A DNA stretch of 64,000 bases, from NCBI RefSeq assembly GCF_011369485.1, contig NZ_VXCA01000014.1, positions 47,024-111,023 on the forward strand, in the 5' to 3' direction. Shown here one piece after another: positions 24,068 to 34,690 of the stretch. The notes under the pieces were generated by a model, which saw only the letters and a list, made by a program, of their open reading frames with translations, ran no database searches and was not told the origin of the DNA. A program made the position numbers and the translations under genes. The DNA is from Pseudomonas atagonensis. Its GTDB lineage: Bacteria > Pseudomonadota > Gammaproteobacteria > Pseudomonadales > Pseudomonadaceae. Position 1 is the first letter of the stretch. The number at the start of each line of letters is the position of its first letter.

Positions 24068-24157
24068 GGGCCTCTTCGCGAGCAAGCTTTGCTCATACAG
24101 TGTCCCTGGATATGCGTGAAACTTCTGTAGGAACCGGGATTGCCCGCGAAGGCGGAC
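24068..24157. repeat. degenerate REP arms
   Basis: CTTCGCGAGCAAGCTTTGCTC and GGAACCGGGATTGCCCGCGAA are damaged class-1 arms, about 35 bp apart. Confidence 0.5.
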
Positions 24158-24159
24158 TA

Positions 24160-25263
24160 TCAAGCACCGACGAAACTGAACATTGGAATCCGTCCATTGA
24201 GAGAAGGGCGGTAATGCCAGGTCAACTGCTCCAGCTTCACACCGTGTTCAAGGATTTCCCTGACAGTCGCCCCGGCAATTTCCATTGCCAGCCTCTGCCC
24301 CGGACATTCATGAACGCCGCTGCCGAAACTGAAACTGCGCCGATTCGGGCGATCAGGCAAAAACGTGTCAGGTGCTTCATTCAGCAGCGGATCGCGATTG
24401 GCCGAGGCCAGCAGCACCAGAATCACATCGCCGGCCTCGACGCGCATGCCATCAATCTCACAGGTCTGTGCCACGAACCGTCGCGTGTTTTGCACCGACG
24501 GATCGAAGCGCTGCACTTCTGCCAGCACCCGCTCCAGCGGCACGTCGCGCCATTGCGGCTGTCGTTGTAACGCGATCAGGGCATTGCCGATCAGCCCGGC
24601 AGTTGCTTCAAATGTCTGCGAACAGAGGCCGATGAGATTGGCGATGAGAGTTTCTTCATTGCCTGCAAACCGTTGTTCGATGGCTTTGAGTAAATCGCCG
24701 TGCGTTTCGGCCAGCAACTCGATGAAATAACCGCGCAGTTGCTCCGCCGCCACGTGCGCTGCCGCCCGTTGCAGCTCATTGCTCAACGGCGACAGACAAG
24801 CGGAGAAATCTGCAGTCAGCTCACTGATCGCCCGGCATTGTGCTGGCGAGAATCCCAACAGTGCTGCCACCACGCACACCGGGCTCCGAAACATTGCTTT
24901 GTATAAGCCATCGGCGTCCGGGCTGATCAGGCGTGTATTCACCAGCGCCCGGACGGTGTCGAGATCAATCAGTTGAATGGACGGCTCGATCGCTGACCGT
25001 GGGCAACGCTGGCGCTCGCCGTCGTTCATCCGCATCAACTGACCGAATACCTGTCCGGCCATGCCGTCAGCAATCGTTTTCGGTATAGGCTCCTGCAGCG
25101 GGCGCACTCGGCAATCGGCATGCGCCAGCACTGCGCACACCGCGCGGGCGCTGCTGGCGACCCACAGTTTCAGGCCGTGATGAAAGGTCAAGCCGCCCTG
25201 AGCACGCAGTTCGGCGTAATAAGGATAAGGATCGGCATGAGTTGCAGCGATGATCGGGTCCAT
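24160..25263 (-). CDS. cytochrome P450
   Basis: The 367-residue protein is a soluble bacterial P450. The heme-binding loop FSFGSGVHECPGQRLAMEIA contains the thiolate Cys320, and the K-helix ExxR is in VLAEVQRFDPS. In the I-helix, the usual AGxD/ET is replaced by QTFEATAGLIG, so the Ala-Gly pair is lost and the conserved Thr is shifted or replaced. It is slightly shorter than typical. No ferredoxin gene is nearby. It is divergent from an ArsR regulator that may control it. The substrate is unknown. Confidence 0.87.
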   Translation of the reverse strand: MDPIIAATHADPYPYYAELRAQGGLTFHHGLKLWVASSARAVCAVLAHADCRVRPLQEPIPKTIADGMAGQVFGQLMRMNDGERQRCPRSAIEPSIQLIDLDTVRALVNTRLISPDADGLYKAMFRSPVCVVAALLGFSPAQCRAISELTADFSACLSPLSNELQRAAAHVAAEQLRGYFIELLAETHGDLLKAIEQRFAGNEETLIANLIGLCSQTFEATAGLIGNALIALQRQPQWRDVPLERVLAEVQRFDPSVQNTRRFVAQTCEIDGMRVEAGDVILVLLASANRDPLLNEAPDTFLPDRPNRRSFSFGSGVHECPGQRLAMEIAGATVREILEHGVKLEQLTWHYRPSLNGRIPMFSFVGA

Positions 25264-25341
25264 GGTTCGCAGCCTTGTCGTCGGGAAAGTGATGCGAGTA
25301 TCTTCATTGCCCAGCGGCGATGATTCGTCCGGGAGCGAAGT

Positions 25342-26100
25342 ATGCACGCAGAACATCAAGACGTTGGCGTCTCGCAGGTGGCCGCCGCCATCGCCGAGCC
25401 AGCACGTACCAAAATCCTCTGCTCGTTGATGGACGGCCACGCCCGCACCAGCACGGAGTTGGCGGCCATCGCCGAAGTCAGCGCCTCCACCGCCAGCGCG
25501 CACCTGGCCAAACTCAAGGATCTGGCGCTGGTGCGTCTGCACGTTCAGGGCCGTCATCGTTATTACAGCCTTGCCGATAAACGCGTGGCCCAGGCGCTGG
25601 AAGCCTTGATGGTGATCGGCCAGAGCGCCACACCGACTTACAAGCCACACACGCCGGATCGCCTGCAATTTGCCCGAACCTGTTACGACCACATGGCCGG
25701 GACACTGGCGGTGTTGCTGCATGACCGCCTGCTTGAGGCTGGATGGCTGGTGGAGACTGATGAGCAGGCCTATCGCTTGAGCGACATCGGCGAAGCTGCG
25801 TTCAAGGGCTTGGGTATCGAGGTGGAGGATTTGAATGCGCGGCGGCGCAAGTTTGCCTGCCCGTGCCTGGACTGGAGCATGCGCCGACCGCATCTCGGCG
25901 GATCGCTGGGGGCAGCGTTTCTGCAAACGGCGTTGAAGCGTAAATGGGTGGCGCAGGATCTGGACAGTCGGGCACTGGCCTTGACGGCGCTTGGACGTAA
26001 GGAAATGACTGCGCGTTTTGGTCTGACAGTGCCAGAAATCGACGCCTCGGGGCCTCTACATCGATCCGGGGCAACGTCCGTCACTGCCAGCGCGCGCTAA
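25342..26100 (+). CDS. ArsR-family transcriptional regulator
   Basis: The N-terminal 100 residues are an ArsR winged helix: AIAEPARTKILCSLMDGHAR then ELAAIAEVSASTASAHLAKL and VQGRHRYYSLADKRVAQALE. The remaining 150 residues form a C-terminal domain seen in a branch of ArsR proteins, with a cluster KFACPCLDWSMRRPHLGG holding a CxC pair that could bind metal or sense redox state. It is divergent from the P450 gene across 78 bp, so it probably represses that gene. Confidence 0.82.
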   Translation: MHAEHQDVGVSQVAAAIAEPARTKILCSLMDGHARTSTELAAIAEVSASTASAHLAKLKDLALVRLHVQGRHRYYSLADKRVAQALEALMVIGQSATPTYKPHTPDRLQFARTCYDHMAGTLAVLLHDRLLEAGWLVETDEQAYRLSDIGEAAFKGLGIEVEDLNARRRKFACPCLDWSMRRPHLGGSLGAAFLQTALKRKWVAQDLDSRALALTALGRKEMTARFGLTVPEIDASGPLHRSGATSVTASAR

Positions 26101-26159
26101 ATAAAATTCGCGCTGACCGACGAAGGGCAGACTTTGCGCTTGAATCGGTCGAGTCGGCC

Positions 26160-26185
26160 CTATACTGTACATCCGAACAGTATAG
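26160..26185 (+). promoter_or_regulatory. LexA (SOS) box
   Basis: CTATACTGT at 26160-26168 is perfectly mirrored by ACAGTATAG at 26177-26185. The core CTG-N10-CAG and flanking TA fit the gammaproteobacterial LexA consensus. It ends 10 bp before the ATG of the radical SAM gene, so it overlaps the promoter/leader. Confidence 0.75.
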
Positions 26186-26195
26186 GGCTCGCTCC

Positions 26196-27416
26196 ATGCA
26201 AATCATCGACAAGCTCAGCATTCTCGCCGACGCCGCCAAGTACGACGCGTCCTGCGCTAGTAGCGGTGCGCCCAAGCGTAGCTCCGAGGGCAAGAGCGGG
26301 CTCGGCTCGACCGATGGCATGGGCATTTGCCACAGCTACACGCCGGACGGGCGCTGCGTTTCGCTGCTGAAGATTTTGCTGACCAATTTCTGTCTCTACG
26401 ACTGCCAATACTGCGTCAATCGTCGTTCCAGCGATGTCCCGCGCGCACGCTTCACGCCCGAGGAAGTGGTCACGCTGACTCTCGATTTCTACCGGCGCAA
26501 CTGCGTCAGCGGATTGTTCCTCAGTTCCGGCATCATCCGTTCCGCCGACTACACCATGGAGCAACTGGTGCGTGTGGCGAAGCTGTTGCGCAAAGAGCAT
26601 GAATTTCGCGGCTACATTCACCTCAAAACCATTCCCGACGCCGACCCTGCCTTGATCGCTGAAGCGGGGCGCTACGCCGACCGCCTGAGTGTCAATATCG
26701 AACTGCCCACCGATGCCAGCCTGCAAACCCTGGCGCCGGAGAAGAACATCGGCTCGATCAAGCAGGCCATGCAAACCATTTACACCGGCGAGCAAACCGT
26801 ACTCAACGAACCTCGCGCCCCCAAATTTGCTCCGGCGGGCCAAAGCACGCAGTTGATTGTCGGCGCCGATGACACGGACGACAGCACGATCCTTCACGGC
26901 GCCCAGGCTCTTTACGGCAATTTCCGTCTGCGCAGGGTCTACTACTCGGCGTTCAGTCCGATTCCCGACAGCCCGAAAAGTGTGCCTTTGGCTGCGCCGC
27001 CGCTGATGCGCGAACACCGTTTGTATCAGGCCGATTTTCTTCTGCGCCGTTATGGCTACAGCGCCGATGAACTGCTCAAGGGGCCGGGCAATCTGGCGCT
27101 CGACATCGATCCGAAACTGGCCTGGGCACTGCAGAATCGTGAGGTGTTTCCGCTCGACCTCAATCGTGCCGAGGCTTCATTGATCGCGCGCATTCCCGGC
27201 ATCGGCCTGCGCACCACTGAACGGCTGGTCGAATTGCGCCGGCAACGGCGTATCCGCTACGAAGACGTGGCGCGCATGCGTTGCGTATTGGCAAAGGCCA
27301 AGCCGTTCATCATCACCAGCGACTACCACCCGCAGCAAGCTGAAGTGACCAGCCATTTGCTTTATCAACAATTGCGCGACCGGCCAGCGCCGCAGCAGAT
27401 GGGGTTGTGGGGGTGA
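26196..27416 (+). CDS. putative DNA modification/repair radical SAM protein
   Basis: The 406-residue protein belongs to the radical SAM branch named as putative DNA modification/repair (TIGR03916). The cluster-binding CX3CX2C is in FCLYDCQYCVNRR (Cys66, Cys70, Cys73). The C-terminus has a helix-hairpin-helix DNA-binding motif, ASLIARIPGIGLRTTERLVE. The usual partner is a TIGR03915 protein, which follows with GTG overlapping this stop. The LexA box upstream fits a DNA-damage role. The chemistry and substrate are not established. Confidence 0.88.
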   Translation: MQIIDKLSILADAAKYDASCASSGAPKRSSEGKSGLGSTDGMGICHSYTPDGRCVSLLKILLTNFCLYDCQYCVNRRSSDVPRARFTPEEVVTLTLDFYRRNCVSGLFLSSGIIRSADYTMEQLVRVAKLLRKEHEFRGYIHLKTIPDADPALIAEAGRYADRLSVNIELPTDASLQTLAPEKNIGSIKQAMQTIYTGEQTVLNEPRAPKFAPAGQSTQLIVGADDTDDSTILHGAQALYGNFRLRRVYYSAFSPIPDSPKSVPLAAPPLMREHRLYQADFLLRRYGYSADELLKGPGNLALDIDPKLAWALQNREVFPLDLNRAEASLIARIPGIGLRTTERLVELRRQRRIRYEDVARMRCVLAKAKPFIITSDYHPQQAEVTSHLLYQQLRDRPAPQQMGLWG

Positions 27417-28252
27417 TCAATCTCGATTGCGACGATCTGTTCGACACCTGGCGCCAGCAGGCGCGCTGGTTGCTCAGTCATGAAATCGACCCGAGTCTGG
27501 TGAGCTGGGCGGCGGAAGGCGTGGGTGATCTGTTCGCCAGTGATCACCCGGTTCCTGAAGGGCAGGGGCCGTTTCAGGCGCGTATTCCACGGGCATTGCT
27601 CGACACATTGGAAAACGCCGCACGCTATCGCGGCGATCAACGCTGGAGCCTGTTGTACGAGGTGTTGTGGCGCGTCAGTCACGGCGACCGCACGGCAATG
27701 ATGGCTGGCGACAAACTGGGTAGCGAGCTGCAACGGCGGATCAAGCAAGTGAGTCGCGAAGCCCATCATTTGCATGCATTCGTGCGATTCATTGAACGAC
27801 CGAAAGCTTTGCCAGGCCCACAATACGTGGCGTGGCACGAACCGGCCCACGACATCCTGCACAGCGCCAGCGAACACTTCATCGGGCGCATGGGTCGTCA
27901 TCGCTGGCTGATCGCCACGCCGCGTGATGGTGTTTACTACGATGGCGAGCAACTGATTCACGAACGTCGATGCCCGCCCGAATGGCAACAATTGGCGCAA
28001 AACGTCGACGATCCGCACGGTGATCTGTGGCTGACCTATTACAGCCATATCTTCAACCCGGCGCGGTTGAACCCGAAAGTGATGCAGGGTCATCTGCCGG
28101 TGCGGTTCTGGAAGAATCTGCCGGAAGGCGAGTTGATCCCGCAGCTGATCACTCAGGCGCGCATGGGCAAACAGCAGGATGGACAGGCGAGCGGGATTTC
28201 TACGCGCGCGGGCAAGCGGATTGCGCTGAAAGGTGTTGAACGCAGCGGATAA
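27413..28252 (+). CDS. TIGR03915-family putative DNA-repair protein (no UDG domain)
   Basis: The 279-residue protein carries the radical-SAM-linked domain of TIGR03915, visible in PRALLDTLENAARYRGDQRW, VAWHEPAHDILHSASEHFIG and DLWLTYYSHIFNPARLNPKV. In many genomes this domain is fused to a UdgX-type uracil-DNA glycosylase of about 200 residues; here the protein ends at RIALKGVERSG with no such domain. A GTG at 27413 overlaps the upstream TGA and gives the best start; a GTG at 27407 is possible. It shares the SOS-controlled transcript. A bidirectional terminator follows. Confidence 0.82.
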   Translation: MINLDCDDLFDTWRQQARWLLSHEIDPSLVSWAAEGVGDLFASDHPVPEGQGPFQARIPRALLDTLENAARYRGDQRWSLLYEVLWRVSHGDRTAMMAGDKLGSELQRRIKQVSREAHHLHAFVRFIERPKALPGPQYVAWHEPAHDILHSASEHFIGRMGRHRWLIATPRDGVYYDGEQLIHERRCPPEWQQLAQNVDDPHGDLWLTYYSHIFNPARLNPKVMQGHLPVRFWKNLPEGELIPQLITQARMGKQQDGQASGISTRAGKRIALKGVERSG

Positions 28253-28288
28253 AAAAGCCCCCATCGATCACTCGATGGGGGCTTCTTT
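28251..28288. terminator. bidirectional rho-independent terminator
   Basis: GCCCCCATCGA pairs with TCGATGGGGGC. Six A residues lie before and a T-rich run lies after, so it can end both the DNA-repair operon and ilvE. Confidence 0.9.
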
Positions 28289-28307
28289 AGTGGTTCTGGC
28301 CGTCAGA

Positions 28308-29327
28308 TCAAACCTTGACGATCCAGCCCGCTGGCGCTTCGATGTCGCCGGTTTGCACGCCAGTCAGCTCTTTGTAGAGCTTCTGGGTAACCGGGCCGAC
28401 TTCGGTTTCGCTGTGGAACACGTGCAAGTGGTCGTTGTAGCTGATGCCACCGATCGGGGTGATCACGGCAGCGGTGCCGCAAGCGCCGGCTTCTTTGAAG
28501 TCGGACAGCTTGTCGATCAGCACGTCACCTTCAACCACTTCCAGGCCCAGACGCGATTTGGCCAGTTCGATCAGCGACAGGCGGGTGATGCCCGGCAGTA
28601 CCGATGGCGAGTTCGGGGTGACGAACTTGTTGTCGTGGGTGATCCCGAAGAAGTTGGCCGAGCCGACTTCCTCGATCTTGGTGTGGGTCATCGGGTCCAG
28701 GTAGATCGCATCGGCGAAGTTTGCTTTCTTTGCTTTCGAACCCGGCATCAGGCTCGCGGCGTAGTTGCCACCGACCTTGGCAGCGCCAGTGCCTTGTGGG
28801 GCAGCGCGGTCGTAGCTGGAGATCTGGAAGTTGTGCGGGGTCAGGCCGCCCTTGAAGTAGGCGCCGACCGGGATGCAGAAGATCGAGAAGATGAACTCGG
28901 GAGCGGTGCGCACGCCGATGTTGTCACCCACACCGATCACGAACGGACGCAGGTACAGCGCGCCGCCGGTGCCGTATGGCGGAATGAAGCGCTCGTTGGC
29001 GCGAACCACGGCTTTACAGGCCTCGATGAACTGCTCGGTGTCGACTGTCGGCATCAGCAGACGCGCGCAGCTGCGTTGCATACGCAGGGCGTTCTGGTCC
29101 GGGCGGAACAGGTTGATCGAGCCGTCCTTGCAACGATAGGCCTTCATGCCTTCGAAGCACTGCTGGCCATAGTGAAGGGCAGTCGAGCCTTCGCTGATGT
29201 GCAGCACGTTGTCTTCGGTCAGGGTGCCTTTGTCCCACTCGCCATCGCGAAAGTACGACAGATAGCGTTTGTCGGTCTTGATGTAGTCAAAACCCAGCTT
29301 GTCCCAATTGATGCTTTCGTTACCCAT
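28308..29327 (-). CDS. ilvE: branched-chain amino acid aminotransferase
   Basis: IlvE transfers the amino group between leucine, isoleucine or valine and 2-oxoglutarate, using PLP. The 339-residue class IV aminotransferase has the typical YFRDGEW start region, GQQCFEGMKAYRCKDG, and GTGAAKVGGNYAASLMPGSK around the PLP site. The ATG at 29327 gives MGNESINWDKLGFDYIK; an earlier codon would add residues that look non-coding. The bkd operon lies upstream in the same direction, which places branched-chain catabolism together. Confidence 0.93.
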   Translation of the reverse strand: MGNESINWDKLGFDYIKTDKRYLSYFRDGEWDKGTLTEDNVLHISEGSTALHYGQQCFEGMKAYRCKDGSINLFRPDQNALRMQRSCARLLMPTVDTEQFIEACKAVVRANERFIPPYGTGGALYLRPFVIGVGDNIGVRTAPEFIFSIFCIPVGAYFKGGLTPHNFQISSYDRAAPQGTGAAKVGGNYAASLMPGSKAKKANFADAIYLDPMTHTKIEEVGSANFFGITHDNKFVTPNSPSVLPGITRLSLIELAKSRLGLEVVEGDVLIDKLSDFKEAGACGTAAVITPIGGISYNDHLHVFHSETEVGPVTQKLYKELTGVQTGDIEAPAGWIVKV

Positions 29328-29470
29328 GACACCCTCTATCACTGAACAACCGTCGAAACGGTTCAAGGCTTCTGACGTTTTTTGGATGGGCACAACAATA
29401 CTTCATTCTTGAGCGGTTTCGCAGCCCGGACTATCGGATGACAGACAGATAGTTCGTGTTGACCTCAAGA

Positions 29471-29540
29471 ATTCGCGAGCAAGCCCGCTCCCACAGGGGA
29501 ATGCATTCCAAATGTGGGAGCGGGCTTGCTCGCGAAGGGG
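29471..29540. repeat. REP arms, inverted order
   Basis: TTCGCGAGCAAGCCCGCTCCCAC comes first and GTGGGAGCGGGCTTGCTCGCG second, so the arms point away from each other, unlike the other copies. They lie between lpdV and ilvE. Confidence 0.85.
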
Positions 29541-29559
29541 CCATCAAAGCCACCCTCTA

Positions 29560-30933
29560 TTACAGGTGCAACGCATGCCCCAATGCACGCAACGCCGCTT
29601 CCTGCACCGCTTCACCCAGGGTCGGATGCGCGTGGATGGTGCCGCCGATGTCTTCCAGTCGCGCGCCCATTTCCAGGCTTTGCGCGAACGCGGTCGATAG
29701 CTCCGAGACTCCGACACCCACCGCCTGCCAGCCGACAATCACATGATTGTCCCGACGGGCGACCACTCGCACGAAGCCGGTTTTCGATTCCAGGGTCATC
29801 GCCCGGCCGTTGGCCGCGAACGGGAAGTTCGACACGATGCAGTCCAGTCCGGCAGCCTTGGCTTCATCCGGCGTCTTGCCGACCACTACCAGCTCCGGGT
29901 CGGTGAAGCACACGGCGGCAATGGCGGTCGGGTTGAATTCGCGGGTCTTGCCGCTGATCAGCTCGGCAACCATTTCGCCCTGAGCCATGGCGCGGTGAGC
30001 GAGCATCGGCTCACCGCTCAGGTCGCCGATGGCGTAGACATTGCGCATGCTGGTCTGGCAGCGGCTGTCGATCTTGATTGCCGAGCCGTTCATGTCCAGA
30101 TTCAACGCTTCGAGATTCCAGCCCTGAGTGTTCGGTTTGCGCCCCACAGCCACCAGCACCTGATCGGTTTCCAGATTCAGGGTGTCGCCGTTCGGATCGC
30201 GCACTTGCAACGTACCGTCGAAGCCCATCACGCTGTGCTTCAGGTACAGCTTCACCCCCAGTTGCTTCAGAGCTTCATGCACCGGTTGGGTCAGTTCCGC
30301 GTCATAGGCCGGCAGGATACGATCCTGTGCCTCGACCACGCTGACCTCGGCGCCAAGCTTGCGATAAGCAATGCCCAGTTCCAGACCGATGTAACCACCG
30401 CCGACCACCACCAGACGTTCCGGTACCGACTTCGGTGCCAATGCTTCGGTGGAAGAGATGATCGGGCCGCCAATCGGCAGCATTGGCAAGTTGACGCTGG
30501 TCGAACCGGTGGCCAGCACCAGATGTTCGCACTGGATACGGGTGTCGCCGACTTCAACGGTTTTGCCGTCGATAACCTTGGCCCAGCCATTGATGACCTG
30601 AACCTTGTTCTTCTTCAGCAACGCGGCGACGCCGGTAGTCAGGCGGTCAACGATGCCGTCCTTCCACTCGACGCTTTTGCTGATGTCGAGCGTCGGCGCC
30701 GCAACGCTGATGCCCAGTGCCGAATGCTGGTTGTGATGTTGAGTCTGGTGAAACTGCTCGGCCACATGAATGAGAGCTTTCGATGGAATGCAGCCGATGT
30801 TCAGGCAGGTGCCGCCCAGCGATTGGCCTTCGACCAGAATCGTCGAAATGCCCAGTTGCCCGGCGCGAATGGCCGTCACGTAACCGCCGGGGCCGCCGCC
30901 GATGATCAGCAGCGTGGTGTTCAGAGTTTGCAT
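29560..30933 (-). CDS. lpdV: dihydrolipoyl dehydrogenase of the branched-chain keto acid complex
   Basis: LpdV is the E3 of the Pseudomonas branched-chain 2-oxoacid dehydrogenase; it reoxidises dihydrolipoamide using NAD+. The 457-residue protein has the FAD loop [19 protein letters not shown], the redox disulfide in [15 protein letters not shown], the NAD loop [12 protein letters not shown], and the active-site His-Glu in [13 protein letters not shown]. It is the last gene of the bkd operon, with a 4-bp gap to bkdB. Its place here distinguishes it from other lpd copies. Confidence 0.95.
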   Translation of the reverse strand: MQTLNTTLLIIGGGPGGYVTAIRAGQLGISTILVEGQSLGGTCLNIGCIPSKALIHVAEQFHQTQHHNQHSALGISVAAPTLDISKSVEWKDGIVDRLTTGVAALLKKNKVQVINGWAKVIDGKTVEVGDTRIQCEHLVLATGSTSVNLPMLPIGGPIISSTEALAPKSVPERLVVVGGGYIGLELGIAYRKLGAEVSVVEAQDRILPAYDAELTQPVHEALKQLGVKLYLKHSVMGFDGTLQVRDPNGDTLNLETDQVLVAVGRKPNTQGWNLEALNLDMNGSAIKIDSRCQTSMRNVYAIGDLSGEPMLAHRAMAQGEMVAELISGKTREFNPTAIAAVCFTDPELVVVGKTPDEAKAAGLDCIVSNFPFAANGRAMTLESKTGFVRVVARRDNHVIVGWQAVGVGVSELSTAFAQSLEMGARLEDIGGTIHAHPTLGEAVQEAALRALGHALHL

Positions 30934-30937
30934 TGCG

Positions 30938-32209
30938 TCACTCCACAAACAGGGTCGCGGGTTGTTCGATCAAGCCACGAATGGCCTGGATGAAGAGCGC
31001 CGCGTCCATGCCATCGACCACGCGGTGGTCGAAGGAACTGGAGAGGTTCATCATCTTGCGGATCACCACCTGGCCTTTGACGACCATCGGGCGTTCGACG
31101 ATTTTGTTCACGCCGACAATGGCCACTTCCGGCAGGTTCAGCACCGGCGTGCTGACAATGCCGCCCAAGGCGCCGAGGCTGGTCAGGGTGATAGTCGAGC
31201 CGGACAGTTCATCGCGGCTCGCCTTGCCATTGCGGGCGGCGTTGGCCAAACGGGAAATCTCGGCGGCGCTGTCCCACAGGCTGCGAGCCTCGGCGTGACG
31301 CACCACCGGCACCATCAGGCCGACATCGCTTTGGGTGGCGACGCCGACATGCACGGCGCCGAGGCGGGTGATGACTTGCGCTTCGTCGTCATAACGGGCG
31401 TTCATCTGCGGAAATTCGCGCAGGGCAACGACCAATGCACGCACGAGGAACGGCAGCAAGGTCAACTTGCCACGGCTGGCGCCGTGTTTTTCATTCAGGT
31501 GTGCACGCAGTTCTTCGATCGCGGTGACGTCAATTTCTTCGACATAACTGAAGTGGGCAGCACGTTGAGTGGCGTCCTGCATGCGCTGGGCAATCTTGCG
31601 GCGCATCCCGATAACCTGGATCTGTTCTTCATCGTTACGCTGGGCGTAAGCGGTGGCTGCCGGTGACGATGCGTTCGATTGACCCTGAGCCAGATAGGCG
31701 TCGAGGTCTTCGTGCAACACGCGACCAGCCGGGCCAGAACCACGCACCAGGCGCAATTGAATGCCCAGATCCAGCGCATGTTTGCGCACGGCCGGAGAGG
31801 CCAGCGGGCGCTCATCGGCTTCACGGGCAACCATCGGGCCTTGGCAAACCGGCGCCGTACGTGGCGCGGCGGGTTTGCTTTCAACGACCGCTTCAACTTT
31901 TGCTGCGACCGGTGTTTCTTTCGCTGCAAGGGGAGCCGGTTTGTCGGACTCTTTGAGATTGCCCGCGCCTTCCACTTCGATGCTGATCAGCACACTGCCA
32001 ACCGCCATCACCTCACCCGGCTGACCACCGAGCGCAATCACTTTGCCGTGCACCGGCGACGGAATATCGACCATCGCCTTGTCGGTCATTACATCCGCCA
32101 GCACCTGATCTTCTACGACCAGATCGCCAACCTTGACGTGCCACTGCGACAGTTCTACTTCTGCGATGCCTTCGCCGATGTCTGGCATCTTGATAACGTG
32201 CGTGCCCAT
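30938..32209 (-). CDS. bkdB: branched-chain keto acid dehydrogenase E2 (lipoamide acyltransferase)
   Basis: BkdB moves branched acyl groups from E1 to CoA. The 423-residue protein has one lipoyl domain at residues 3-78 with the lipoylated Lys in [11 protein letters not shown], a flexible Ala/Pro linker, a peripheral subunit-binding domain around [18 protein letters not shown], and a catalytic domain ending in [17 protein letters not shown], where the active His and Asp lie. It directly follows the bkdA2 gene with no gap. Confidence 0.95.
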   Translation of the reverse strand: MGTHVIKMPDIGEGIAEVELSQWHVKVGDLVVEDQVLADVMTDKAMVDIPSPVHGKVIALGGQPGEVMAVGSVLISIEVEGAGNLKESDKPAPLAAKETPVAAKVEAVVESKPAAPRTAPVCQGPMVAREADERPLASPAVRKHALDLGIQLRLVRGSGPAGRVLHEDLDAYLAQGQSNASSPAATAYAQRNDEEQIQVIGMRRKIAQRMQDATQRAAHFSYVEEIDVTAIEELRAHLNEKHGASRGKLTLLPFLVRALVVALREFPQMNARYDDEAQVITRLGAVHVGVATQSDVGLMVPVVRHAEARSLWDSAAEISRLANAARNGKASRDELSGSTITLTSLGALGGIVSTPVLNLPEVAIVGVNKIVERPMVVKGQVVIRKMMNLSSSFDHRVVDGMDAALFIQAIRGLIEQPATLFVE

Positions 32210-33268
32210 TCAGACCTCCATGACCCGTTTCAACGCCGCGCCCACTCGGGACGGCCCTGGGAAATACGCCCACTCCTGTGCGTGCGGGTAGGGAGTGTCC
32301 CAACCGGTGACGCGTTCGATCGGCGCTTCCAGGTGATGGAAACAATGCTCTTGCACCAGCGACACCAGTTCAGCGCCGAAACCGCAGGTGCGGGTGGCTT
32401 CGTGAACCACCACGCAACGGCCGGTTTTCTTCACGGATTTGACGATGGTTTCCAGATCCAGCGGCCACAGGCTGCGCAGGTCGATGACTTCAGCGTCAAC
32501 GCCGGACTCTTCGGCAGCGACTTGTGATACATAAACCGTGGTGCCGTAGGTCAGCACGGTCACGTCCTTGCCCGGACGCGTGATCGCGGCAACGTCCAGC
32601 GGCACGGTGTAGTAACCGTCCGGAACCTGGGCTTGCGGGTGTTTCGACCACGGGGTTACCGGGCGGTCGTGGTGGCCGTCGAACGGGCCGTTGTACAGGC
32701 GTTTTGGCTCGAGGAAGATCACCGGGTCATCGTTTTCGATGGAGGCGATCAGCAGGCCTTTGGCGTCATACGGGTTGGAGGGCATGACGGTGCGCAGACC
32801 GCAGACCTGCGTGAACATCGCCTCGATGCTCTGGCTGTGGGTCTGGCCGCCGTAGATGCCGCCGCCGCAAGGCATGCGCAGGGTCATCGGCGCGGTGAAT
32901 TCTCCTGCCGAGCGATAACGCAGGCGGGCGGCTTCGGAAATGATCTGGTCGGAAGCGGGGTAGACGTAGTCGGCGAACTGAATTTCGGCGACCGGACGCA
33001 GACCGTAAGCACCCATGCCGACGGCGACGCCGACGATGCCGCTTTCCGAGATTGGTGCGTCGAATACGCGGGAAGTGCCGTACTTGGTCTGCAAGCCTTC
33101 GGTGCAACGGAACACGCCGCCGAAGTAGCCGACGTCCTGACCGAATACCACCACATTGTCGTCACGCTCAAGCATCACATCCATGGCCGAGCGCAGAGCC
33201 TGGATCATGGTCATGGTGGTCGTGGTCATGGCGGTTTCCAGCTGAATATTGTTGTTGTGATCGTTCAT
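32210..33268 (-). CDS. bkdA2: branched-chain keto acid dehydrogenase E1 beta subunit
   Basis: This is the 352-residue beta subunit of the thiamine-diphosphate E1 that decarboxylates 2-oxoisovalerate and related acids. Typical E1-beta motifs are MIQALRSAMDVMLERDDNVV, FGQDVGYFGGVFR, GIVGVAVGMGAYGLRPVAEI and QFADYVYPASDQI. The stop codon directly abuts the bkdB start and the gene begins 1 bp after bkdA1 ends, as expected for tight coupling. Confidence 0.95.
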   Translation of the reverse strand: MNDHNNNIQLETAMTTTTMTMIQALRSAMDVMLERDDNVVVFGQDVGYFGGVFRCTEGLQTKYGTSRVFDAPISESGIVGVAVGMGAYGLRPVAEIQFADYVYPASDQIISEAARLRYRSAGEFTAPMTLRMPCGGGIYGGQTHSQSIEAMFTQVCGLRTVMPSNPYDAKGLLIASIENDDPVIFLEPKRLYNGPFDGHHDRPVTPWSKHPQAQVPDGYYTVPLDVAAITRPGKDVTVLTYGTTVYVSQVAAEESGVDAEVIDLRSLWPLDLETIVKSVKKTGRCVVVHEATRTCGFGAELVSLVQEHCFHHLEAPIERVTGWDTPYPHAQEWAYFPGPSRVGAALKRVMEV

Positions 33269-33269
33269 G

Positions 33270-34550
<1,281 letters not shown>

Positions 34551-34642
34551 TCATTCTTGGGTGAAAGAAATCTTGTCCTACAACAATCATAGGCTCGGGC
34601 AAGAAGAATATTTATCTCTGTTTCGTTGCGCTGAAGATCATT

Positions 34643-34661
34643 TGCAGATAGAAATTCTGCA
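34643..34661. promoter_or_regulatory. candidate BkdR (Lrp-type) binding site
   Basis: TGCAGA at 34643-34648 is mirrored by TCTGCA at 34656-34661 in the AT-rich 185-bp region between bkdA1 and bkdR. It lies 30 bp before the bkdR ATG. BkdR is known to bind this intergenic region in P. putida; the exact site here is inferred. Confidence 0.45.
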
Positions 34662-34690
34662 TAAACATAAAAAACAGGTGGTTTTGTCTC

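Noticed and set aside
23933..24130. 65-codon forward ORF with a tandem Lys-Pro-His repeat at the start
   Set aside because: It begins at a GTG without a ribosome binding site and its C-terminal part is translated from a degenerate REP arm; no family is recognised.
24270..25926. upstream extension of the P450 frame to 588 codons
   Set aside because: The extension runs through the divergent ArsR gene on the opposite strand; the P450 family start fits the ATG at 25263.
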